Assembly: GCA_023448955.1 (NCBI GenBank)
Contig: JAEXJU010000324.1
Coordinates: forward strand, 1-5,080
Length of the DNA stretch: 5,080 bases
Origin: Bacteroidota bacterium
Lineage (GTDB): Bacteria > Bacteroidota > Bacteroidia > Flavobacteriales > Weeksellaceae
Reading direction: 5' to 3'
Within the stretch, counting starts at the first letter, position 1; each line of letters opens with the position of its first letter. A program made the position numbers and the translations under genes. This document shows positions 1 to 4,892 of the stretch, piece after piece. The notes beneath the pieces are model-generated. The model did no database searches and was not told where the DNA came from. It saw nothing but the letters and a program-made list of their open reading frames with translations.

Positions 1-25
1 CTACTACCAACTGAGCTATGCCGGA
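1..25 (-). tRNA. 5' end of a tRNA gene (partial, probably tRNA-Asn)
   Basis: Read on the minus strand, the sequence gives a 7-nt acceptor strand TCCGGCA, then TA at positions 8-9, the D-stem GCTC and the D-loop AGTTGGTAGTAG. This is the standard opening of a tRNA. The window edge cuts the gene before the anticodon, so the amino acid cannot be read. The D-loop with the extra TAG resembles tRNA-Asn(GTT) of lactic acid bacteria, which is from memory of that family and not proof. It diverges from the tRNA-Thr gene at 200-272. Confidence 0.8.
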
Positions 26-38
26 AGAATCTACCTGT

Positions 39-68
39 AATATAGCAAATATTCAGATAAGTTGGCAA
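39..68 (-). promoter_or_regulatory. Promoter of the minus-strand tRNA
   Basis: On the minus strand there is a -35 box TTGCCA (63-68), an 18-nt spacer and a -10 box TATATT (39-44). The -10 box is preceded by TGC, which makes an extended -10. The -10 box ends 13 nt before the tRNA 5' end, a normal distance for a stable-RNA promoter. Confidence 0.6.
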
Positions 69-149
69 GTGAAAAAAGAAATTTTTGCTTCTTTGTCTTG
101 TTGTTCACCTTTTTTGACAAAAAATCCCAGTACTCTTGAAAAAATGGAA

Positions 150-178
150 TTGACAAACAGCAGGCTTTCAGGTATTCT
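150..178 (+). promoter_or_regulatory. Promoter of tRNA-Thr
   Basis: A perfect sigmaA -35 box TTGACA (150-155) is followed by a 17-nt spacer and the -10 box TATTCT (173-178). Transcription would start near 185, about 15 nt before the mature tRNA 5' end. The consensus -35 box fits a strong stable-RNA promoter. Confidence 0.75.
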
Positions 179-199
179 ATATCTTGTGTTAAATAACAA

Positions 200-272
200 G
201 CCGCTTTAGCTCAGTTGGTAGAGCGCATCCATGGTAAGGATGAGGTCGACGGTTCAAGCCCGTCAAGTGGCT
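200..272 (+). tRNA. tRNA-Thr (anticodon GGT)
   Basis: A complete 73-nt cloverleaf can be folded by eye. The acceptor GCCGCTT pairs with AAGTGGC, including one G-U pair. The D-arm is GCTC/GAGC, the anticodon stem CATCC/GGATG carries the loop ATGGTAA, and the T-arm GACGG/CCGTC carries the loop TTCAAGC. The anticodon at loop positions 34-36 is GGT, which reads the threonine codons ACC and ACU. The discriminator base is T and the CCA end is not encoded, so it must be added after transcription, as is common in low-G+C Gram-positive bacteria. The gene has its own promoter and terminator and is therefore a single-gene unit. No duplicated 3' tRNA segment, as an integrated element would leave, is visible elsewhere in the window. 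Confidence 0.95.
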
Positions 273-277
273 TTCTC

Positions 278-307
278 AAAACAACGTTCTTGGGACGTTG
301 TTTTTTT
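278..307 (+). terminator. Rho-independent terminator of tRNA-Thr
   Basis: An 8-bp stem AACAACGT (280-287) / ACGTTGTT (295-302) with a 7-nt loop runs into a T tract that continues to 307. It starts 8 nt after the tRNA 3' end. On the minus strand the same hairpin is followed only by a short T run, so it could also weakly stop transcription coming from the convergent HTH gene, for which no other terminator is visible. Confidence 0.85.
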
Positions 308-406
308 GTTTGCAGTTAGCACCGATGATTTTCAGTTGCTCCTTATTTCAACAACGAAAATGATAAACGGTCCATGCATTGCATCACTATTTCACACTGT
401 TCATTA

Positions 407-420
407 TGTTCATTTGAACA
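407..420. repeat. 14-bp palindrome downstream of the HTH gene
   Basis: TGTTCA-TT-TGAACA is a perfect 6+2+6 inverted repeat, with another TGTTCAT at 399-405. It lies in the 133-bp spacer between the tRNA-Thr terminator and the end of the HTH gene. It lacks a T tract, so it is not a standard terminator. Another perfect short palindrome, ATGCA-T-TGCAT, is at 374-384. Function is unknown; chance is possible in A+T-rich DNA. Confidence 0.4.
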
Positions 421-440
421 ATCATAAATATCAATGATTC

Positions 441-878
441 TCAAGAATAACTTCTTAGCCTATTATTTATCCAGTCACCAAAACTAGCTACGTATTCTAT
501 AGGGCCTTGTATTATTACTCTGGCTTGTTCTTTAGAAATTGCCTGATAAAAGAACTGTCGGTTTTCTCCATCGTATACATTGTTATATTGATTCAACAAA
601 TCATTTTTTAAATTTTCAACTAACCTCATACTAGAGATTGGAATATTAATGACGAGTATTGAACCCGTTTTAAAATGATTCTCGTTTTCAAAAAAGTTAG
701 TAACAGGGTTCTCAACTGACTGACCTATAAAACGATACACTTCGGATTTCAAAAATTTCCATTGTCCACCAATCTTTTGCCCTTTTAATTTACCATCAGA
801 CAAGTAGTTTCTAATAGTTCTTGTAGTTACTCCCAATGCATCCGCAACTTCAGATACACTTAGCAAATCGTGATTCAT
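441..878 (-). CDS. Excisionase/MerR-like helix-turn-helix regulator
   Basis: This 145-aa protein starts with a winged helix-turn-helix of the excisionase family (HTH_17 type). Residues 7-30 contain SVSEVADALGVTTRTIRNYL, followed by the wing GQKIGGQWKFLKSEV and helix YRFIG up to about residue 52. Such domains bind DNA. A free-standing phage excisionase is usually shorter and sits next to an integrase, which is absent here. Residues from about 70 to 145 form a second domain with alternating hydrophobic strands (SILVINIP, ARVIIQGP) and helices, possibly for dimerisation or sensing; I do not recognise it. The ATG start is set by AAGGAG 7 nt upstream. That site lies inside the last codons of the ABC exporter gene, and only 3 nt separate stop and start, so the two are almost certainly co-transcribed and translationally coupled. 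It is probably a local transcription regulator of the cassette; its target is unknown. Confidence 0.85.
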   Translation of the reverse strand: MNHDLLSVSEVADALGVTTRTIRNYLSDGKLKGQKIGGQWKFLKSEVYRFIGQSVENPVTNFFENENHFKTGSILVINIPISSMRLVENLKNDLLNQYNNVYDGENRQFFYQAISKEQARVIIQGPIEYVASFGDWINNRLRSYS

Positions 879-881
879 AGT

Positions 882-2453
882 TTATCTCCTTACATTAATA
901 ATTTTGTTCGCGTATTTCTTGAATGATTTATCATGGGTTGTATATAAAATAATTTTCTCTTGTGATTTGATTGTAATGAAATTCAATATTGCATTTGCAG
1001 ATTCTTTATCTATATTACTAATGCTTTCATCTAAAATATATAATTCTGCATCAGATATAATTAATCTACATACTGCAATTCTTTGTTTTTCTCCTCCAGA
1101 TAAATTCGCACCATTTTCTAATAATACACTATCCCAATGCTTTTCTTTAAATATCGGACTTAAAATACCAGATGTTTCAATCAAATATTTTTCATCTCTG
1201 GTTAGTTTTCTTCCCATTCCTATATTGTTTTCTAATGACGTAGACAAAATCGTTGGATCTTGTGAAATATAAGCAATTTTATTCCTTAAACTTGAATTTT
1301 CCAAGCTGTTAATTTCTAATCCATTGATCTTTATTCCTTTAGATTTTCTAAATTTCAACATCAGTCTCAATAGAGAAGTTTTTCCACTACCAGAATCTCC
1401 TTCTATATAAACTATATCCCCTTTATTCACTACTTCTTTTAAATTATAATTAAAAATTTGTTTATTTATTAAAAATGATGGGAAATTAAACTCAATATTG
1501 TTTATATTTTGTATTTTTATTTCCCCATTTTCTTCACGTAATAAGTCAAGATTATTCTTAATGAACTCATTAGAAATAGTTAAAGATTTATAATCTACAT
1601 TTGCCTTAGATAAATCACTTAAAGCGGAATAATACATTGGAATAACAATACTTAGAATAATTAAATTTCCCACAGGAAATTCATTTTGAACAATTAATAT
1701 ACTCGCCCAAATATAAGTCATATTTTGAACCAATTGATTAATAAAGACAATAGCATTACTAGTAACTTGTGCATATTTATTATTATTTGCTAATGAATCA
1801 TACATTGCAATCATCTTTGGTTTAAGCAGATGTTCTAATGCAGATACATTAGCTTGGGATTTTATATTATCCACATTTGATAATGTCACAATTAAATCTT
1901 TATTTGCACTTGCAGCATCTTTTTGCATTTTTTCCATTCTAATAGATAATTGCTTGTTAATATGCTTAAAGCCAACTAAATTTAAAGGAAGTAATATCAA
2001 TAAGAGCAAAAAAATTTTCCATGATATAAATCCAACAATTCCTAGAGATAACAAAATTACAAAACATGACTTTACTATAGTCGATACACTATTAATCAAA
2101 AATAAATATAAAGAATCCACTGAAGTAAATATACGATTAATTAAATACGTGGGTTCTTTTTCAATAAAACCATCATAAGAAATTTTAGTCAGCTTACTTA
2201 TCAGTTTGAACAAATAATTCGAATTAAACTTTGCTGCAAAATTTTCTCTATACACGAGCATGAAAGTCTGCAATAAGAAAGAAAATAACATAACTATAAC
2301 TATAAAGAGCATTATCTCATAGGTTAGTTTGATCTTATTTTCATTAAAATATTGTATGAATAGAGGAGTAATCATTGATGTTAAAGAGCCAATAACAACT
2401 AATAGACTGGTTATTAATACAAATTGCTTATTTTCTTTTAGAACATTTTTCAT
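882..2453 (-). CDS. ABC exporter half-transporter (permease-ATPase fusion)
   Basis: This 523-aa protein has an N-terminal membrane domain with about six hydrophobic segments (roughly residues 11-33, 46-68, 126-143, 145-162, 234-254, 260-278) and a C-terminal nucleotide-binding domain. All ATPase elements are present: Walker A GDSGSGKT (352-359), Q-loop Q398, signature LSGGE (451-455), Walker B LYILDE with D475 and catalytic E476, and H-loop H507. It would work as a homo- or heterodimer in the cell membrane, exporting peptides, lipids or drugs. There is no N-terminal C39 peptidase domain, so it is not a leader-cleaving bacteriocin exporter. The ATG is supported by AGAGGA 6 nt upstream and by its own promoter. 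It is followed 3 nt later by the HTH gene. Three sampled 60-bp lines contain 13-14 G+C (about 22-23%), which is very A+T-rich and suggests transfer. The substrate cannot be told from sequence. Confidence 0.93.
   Translation of the reverse strand: MKNVLKENKQFVLITSLLVVIGSLTSMITPLFIQYFNENKIKLTYEIMLFIVIVMLFSFLLQTFMLVYRENFAAKFNSNYLFKLISKLTKISYDGFIEKEPTYLINRIFTSVDSLYLFLINSVSTIVKSCFVILLSLGIVGFISWKIFLLLLILLPLNLVGFKHINKQLSIRMEKMQKDAASANKDLIVTLSNVDNIKSQANVSALEHLLKPKMIAMYDSLANNNKYAQVTSNAIVFINQLVQNMTYIWASILIVQNEFPVGNLIILSIVIPMYYSALSDLSKANVDYKSLTISNEFIKNNLDLLREENGEIKIQNINNIEFNFPSFLINKQIFNYNLKEVVNKGDIVYIEGDSGSGKTSLLRLMLKFRKSKGIKINGLEINSLENSSLRNKIAYISQDPTILSTSLENNIGMGRKLTRDEKYLIETSGILSPIFKEKHWDSVLLENGANLSGGEKQRIAVCRLIISDAELYILDESISNIDKESANAILNFITIKSQEKIILYTTHDKSFKKYANKIINVRR
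886..891 (-). promoter_or_regulatory. RBS of the HTH gene, embedded in the exporter's 3' end
   Basis: AAGGAG on the minus strand overlaps the final Val-Arg-Arg codons of the ABC exporter, whose TAA stop is at 882-884. The HTH ATG follows 7 nt after the RBS. Ribosomes finishing the exporter would therefore deliver directly to the regulator start. Confidence 0.85.
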
Positions 2454-2459
2454 ATTTTT

Positions 2460-2465
2460 TCCTCT
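2460..2465 (-). promoter_or_regulatory. RBS of the intact ABC exporter
   Basis: AGAGGA on the minus strand lies 6 nt before the ATG at 2453 and supports that start codon. Confidence 0.7.
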
Positions 2466-2468
2466 TTT

Positions 2469-2558
2469 TCGTTTTATTTTTCATAATTGTACTCTTTATC
2501 ATTTATAAAAGTCAATTATTTCCCTTGAATTAGGAAAAAATACGAAAAAACAAAACGA
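2469..2558. repeat. Inverted T/A-rich arms flanking the exporter promoter
   Basis: TCGTTTTATTTTT (2469-2481, plus strand) and TCGTTTTGTTTTT (minus strand, within 2543-2558) match at 12 of 13 positions in inverted orientation. They sit on either side of the promoter at 2486-2515. They could be paired operator half-sites for the HTH regulator, but low-complexity T runs make chance similarity plausible. Confidence 0.3.
2486..2515 (-). promoter_or_regulatory. Promoter of the exporter-HTH operon
   Basis: On the minus strand TTGACT (-35, 2510-2515), an 18-nt spacer and TACAAT (-10, 2486-2491) form a good sigmaA promoter. Transcription would begin near 2480 and give a leader of about 27 nt before the ATG at 2453. 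This gives the intact exporter and the regulator their own promoter, independent of the broken exporter gene upstream. Confidence 0.7.
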
Positions 2559-2609
2559 CACTTCAATTAGAAAATATACGAACACCTGCCTTGAATAAAG
2601 CAACTACAA

Positions 2610-2623
2610 ACTATTTAAATAGT
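2610..2623. repeat. 14-bp perfect palindrome ACTATTTAAATAGT
   Basis: ACTATTT and AAATAGT are exact reverse complements with no spacer. The word TTAAATAGT occurs again about 40 bp to the right (2654-2662), directly after the second copy of the direct repeat, so palindrome half and direct repeat form a partly duplicated block. It could be an operator or the scar of a mobile element end; neither is shown. Confidence 0.45.
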
Positions 2624-2627
2624 ACGT

Positions 2628-2656
2628 GTGGGAAATTAGTTGGAAGTGGGAAATTA
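2628..2656. repeat. Direct repeat GTGGGAAATTA, two copies 18 bp apart
   Basis: Identical 11-mers occur at 2628-2638 and 2646-2656. The 18-bp start-to-start distance is a little under two helical turns, so the copies would face roughly the same side of the DNA. That spacing is compatible with a cooperatively bound regulator. They lie over 110 bp upstream of the exporter promoter's -35 box. Confidence 0.45.
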
Positions 2657-2800
2657 AATAGTTACGGAAAACAGGAAAATGGAGAGTTATTGCAGAAAAA
2701 ATAAACTAGCATAAACATTCCCAGCTTATTTCGTATTCAGACCTTGCTGCTCTCCAGTTAGTCGTAGTTAGTCTATTTACTCCGTATACGGTGAAATCAC

Positions 2801-4410
2801 TTATCTGATTTTATAACCATTACTAAGTACGATTACTTCATCAACAATTTCAAGGTTTTTCGGACGATGGGTAATCATAAGGACGATCCTATTCTTAAAT
2901 ATTTTCATTACTTCTTTGAGCAACTTTTCTTCGGTTGATTCATCCAATGCCGAAGTGGCCTCATCTATCACTATTATCTCTGCAGTAGAAAAGAACATTC
3001 TCGCAAACGCAATACGCTGCTTCTCTCCACCAGAAATATTAGAACCTTTTTCACCAATTCATGTATCTAATCCTTCTTCAAGTGAATGATAAAAATGTCC
3101 TAATTGACATTTCTCTAGTGCCTCTATTACTTGAATATCTGGTATATTTTTGTCAAAAACAATATTTTCTTTTAATGTTCCCTGAAAAATAGGAGCATCT
3201 TGTGAGAGATAGAAAATATGATTGTAGTATTCATTTAAATTATACGAAGATAAATTCTTATGATTCACAAAAATATCTCCACTAGTGGGTTTGAATAATC
3301 CCAATATAACTTTCATCAAAGAAGATTTCCCAGCTCCACTTTCTCCAACAAGTCCAAAATTTTATCTTTCTCTAAGTCTAAATTGAAATCTTTCAATATT
3401 CGTTTGTTTTGAATGGTTAAATTTAAATTGGTCAGACTGATAGTTGCTATGGATTGTATAGGTGCTCCTTCGATGAAGAGGCCTTCATCATTTGAAGTAT
3501 CATAAAAATCTTGTAATCGTTGATATGTAACTTTATCCAAATGATATTGGACAAAAACTACATTGAAGATAGCAATTGGTGTATAAACTCTATCGACATA
3601 AGTAACCAACGCGACTAATCCACCTAAACTAATAGATATAACGTTTGCAAATGTTAATATAACGATGACTAATTTAATGACCGCAACTAGAAAAGCAAAA
3701 AAGCCAAAGAAAAATTCATGTATCATTGTCATTTTTATTAAATTGTTTGTTGTAGAAATTGACATTTCGTGATAGTTAGCTATTTCTTTTTTATAGCGTT
3801 TATTTATTCGAAAAGTAACCATTTCTGTGATGCCACGTATTAAAGTATTATTCATTATTTCTTCAGAGATTAGTGAGTTTTCTTTTATAGCTTTTAATAT
3901 TTTCAACAAATACTTGGTTACAATAAAGATAAAAATGTAGCCGATTAAAATGGCTGGAACTAATTTTAAATCGATTATGGCTATAAAAAACAAATTAAAA
4001 AAAGTTTCTGGTATTAACTCTCTAAAAAGTCTTCCGTAAAAGTTTAAATGAATGTTTCTACCAGCGCTTGACCCAGCCTCAACTTTTTGCAAAAGCGAGC
4101 CCGAACCAATCTTTAGATATTCCGAATAGGAAATTCTACTAATCTTGTCTAATGCCATTTCTTTTAAATAAAAGAAAATACCACTTTGGAGTTTCATTTT
4201 AGGCTTTTGTTCTAGATAAGAAAATATTGGAACGAAGATAATTGTCAATCCATAAATCACTAGATTTAGAATAGGCATGCTTTGACCAAATGCATCTAGC
4301 AACTTTTGAAAATAAAACACATTAATAGCACTTACTAAAGAAACTGCTACACCAATACCGACATAAACTGAGAACTCTATTTTGAAGCGCTTCCAAATTT
4401 TTGTAGTCAT
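2801..4410 (-). pseudogene. ABC exporter half-transporter, broken by a frameshift and a stop
   Basis: Read through, this is a full-length half-type exporter of about 536 codons, similar in build to the intact 523-aa exporter downstream. The first 351 residues (4410 down to about 3360) hold the membrane domain and the start of the ATPase domain. At the minus-strand run AAAATTTT (3356-3363) one base is missing; restoring it gives KIFGLVGESGAGKSSL, a normal Walker A. The shifted frame ends at 3316. The Q-loop (FYLSQDAPIF) follows in the restored frame. A TGA at 3059-3061 then interrupts GLDT-IGEKGSNISGGE, just before the signature. After it the frame continues with ISGGEKQR, Walker B IIVIDEATSALD and H-loop MITHRP to TAA at 2801. 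The start has GGTGGAG upstream. It is either a pseudogene or carries sequencing errors, though two independent lesions favour decay. The membrane domain alone would be inactive without ATPase parts. Confidence 0.88.
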
Positions 4411-4585
4411 TTTTCTCCACCATTCTGATACTAAAATAATCTGTTTCCTTCGTTTTTCACATAGTATGTATGCAACTAAAATTTTACTTCATGGCGGGAT
4501 GAAATTCTAGCAATAAAATAAAGAGAAATCTGTACAAATTATAGATATAATCACAAAACAGCACTATCATTGAAGCTAAAAAATA
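4411..4585. other. Spacer between the peptide ORF and the broken exporter
   Basis: There is no T-tailed terminator here, so transcription from the peptide ORF could run into the exporter pseudogene. I could not find a convincing promoter just upstream of the exporter start; the TTGCAT near 4470 has no well-spaced -10 box. The GGTGGAG ribosome binding site (4415-4421) lies at the end. The stretch also contains the weak 28-codon ORF listed separately. Confidence 0.5.
4484..4570 (-). CDS. Possible 28-aa hydrophobic peptide (weak)
   Basis: A 28-codon ORF opens with ATG at 4570, 15 nt after the stop of the 27-aa peptide ORF, and ends with TAA at 4484. It reads as one hydrophobic segment (IYNLYRFLFILLLEF) with one Cys and a Lys at the end, the size and look of a tiny membrane peptide. 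No Shine-Dalgarno sequence precedes it, only the T-rich TTTTTTAGCTTCA. Expression would need coupling to the upstream ORF. Random A+T-rich DNA often encodes such hydrophobic runs, so this is listed as a possibility only. Confidence 0.15.
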   Translation of the reverse strand: MIVLFCDYIYNLYRFLFILLLEFHPAMK

Positions 4586-4669
4586 TTATTTTGTTTTCAA
4601 ACAAATCCAATTGCTTGATTGAAAAGAATCAAATCTAAAATCATCGATAGATACACTACTGCTGTCCAT
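4586..4669 (-). CDS. Small 27-aa Ser-rich peptide, candidate exported peptide
   Basis: This 27-codon ORF uses the ATG at 4669, preceded by an excellent ribosome binding site GAGGAAAG (4674-4681) and a promoter-like pair further up. The peptide has 7 Ser, an acidic first half (D2, D9, D10, D14) containing DFRFD at 10-14, and a basic end with W21, C23, K25 and K27 (SSNWICLKTK). It has no signal peptide and no Gly-Gly leader site. The frame stays open upstream to an ATG at 4768, giving 60 aa, but that start has only a weak GGA and would lie upstream of the predicted promoter, so I prefer the short form. It precedes a broken and an intact peptide-type ABC exporter and a regulator in the same direction. 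I do not recognise the family. It could be a ribosomal peptide product, a signal, or a chance ORF. Confidence 0.45.
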   Translation of the reverse strand: MDSSSVSIDDFRFDSFQSSNWICLKTK

Positions 4670-4696
4670 AATACTTTCCTCATGTCTGAATAAAAA

Positions 4697-4725
4697 TATA
4701 AAAGTTTTTCTCAAATCTATATCAA
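4697..4725 (-). promoter_or_regulatory. Possible promoter of the peptide ORF
   Basis: On the minus strand TTGATA (-35, 4720-4725), a 17-nt spacer and TTTATA (4697-4702) form a moderate sigmaA match; TATATT (4695-4700) at 19 nt is an alternative. A start near 4690 would leave a short leader carrying GAGGAAAG before the ATG at 4669. The -35 box overlaps the inverted repeat at 4717-4735, as expected for a repressor site. Confidence 0.4.
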
Positions 4726-4735
4726 CTAGATATAG
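4717..4735. repeat. Inverted repeat CTATATC-AACTA-GATATAG, operator candidate
   Basis: Perfect 7-bp arms are separated by 5 nt, giving 19 bp in all. The size and two-fold symmetry fit a dimeric regulator site. It covers the putative -35 box of the peptide promoter. No second exact copy was found near the exporter promoter, so a link to the HTH protein is not established. Confidence 0.4.
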
Positions 4736-4779
4736 TACAACTGCACTAGATTTTGTTGTATTCACCATGTGTGATTCCT

Positions 4780-4809
4780 ATCTGATAAATCAACTTAGAC
4801 CTATCAGAT
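4780..4809. repeat. 8-bp inverted repeat ATCTGATA / TATCAGAT
   Basis: Perfect 8-bp arms (4780-4787 and 4802-4809) are separated by 14 nt. It lies just downstream of the stress-protein terminator and upstream of the peptide promoter region, at the apparent cassette border. There is no T tract after it, so it is not a standard terminator. Confidence 0.35.
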
Positions 4810-4834
4810 TACGTTATCCAAAACTTCATCAAAT

Positions 4835-4873
4835 AAAAAAGGGAAATCAGCAGTTACCTGATTTCCCTTTTTT
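4835..4873. terminator. Strong bidirectional terminator after the universal stress protein gene
   Basis: AAAAAAGGGAAATCAG (4835-4850) pairs perfectly with CTGATTTCCCTTTTTT (4858-4873) around a 7-nt loop. The GC-containing core has flanking A and T tracts, so it works on either strand. It lies 19 nt past the stop of the minus-strand universal stress gene and isolates that gene from the cassette. Confidence 0.9.
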
Positions 4874-4892
4874 GATCAAACAAATCAATAGT

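Larger units (their letters stand above)
2516..2800. other. Spacer with repeats between the two exporter genes
   Basis: With the promoter region this completes the 347-bp gap (2454-2800) between the two exporter genes. I see no convincing gene here on either strand: the small ORFs present, for example 11 codons on the plus strand near 2680, lack ribosome binding sites. It does contain a 14-bp palindrome (2610-2623), a direct repeat GTGGGAAATTA at 2628 and 2646, a 10-bp palindrome CCGTATACGG (2782-2791) and several TACGAA words. No T-tailed hairpin follows the broken exporter, so its transcripts may read through. Confidence 0.5.

Noticed and set aside
114..119. Second TTGACA upstream of tRNA-Thr as a promoter
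   Set aside because: No -10 box lies at 16-18 nt. The TTGACA at 150 pairs properly with TATTCT.
18..209. Plus-strand 63-codon ORF between the tRNAs
   Set aside because: It overlaps the minus-strand tRNA, both tRNA promoters and the start of tRNA-Thr, has no ribosome binding site, and shows no recognisable protein.
231..437. Plus-strand 68-codon ORF over tRNA-Thr
   Set aside because: It starts inside tRNA-Thr and runs through its terminator, so it is a chance reading frame.
904..1272. Plus-strand 122-codon ORF opposite the intact exporter
   Set aside because: It is antisense to the conserved ATPase domain and is explained by that gene's codon pattern.
1954..2178. Plus-strand 74-codon ORF opposite the exporter membrane domain
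   Set aside because: It is an antisense shadow with no ribosome binding site or recognisable motif.
3059..3061. TGA as a selenocysteine codon
   Set aside because: ABC ATPases have no selenocysteine at this position, no insertion hairpin was seen, and the gene is already frameshifted.
3356..3363. Programmed -1 frameshift at AAAATTTT
   Set aside because: The zero frame reads AAA-ATT-TTG, which does not fit the X-XXY-YYZ slippery pattern, and a second lesion downstream would still truncate the product.
4586..4669. Definite lanthipeptide precursor
   Set aside because: The DFRFD and S-x-x-x-C resemblances are weak, there is one Cys only, and no lanthionine synthetase or leader protease is present in the window.
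4586..4768. 60-codon version of the small peptide ORF, starting at 4768
   Set aside because: Its start has only a weak GGA, no promoter is seen upstream, and the internal ATG at 4669 has a far better ribosome binding site and promoter spacing. It remains possible but is less likely.
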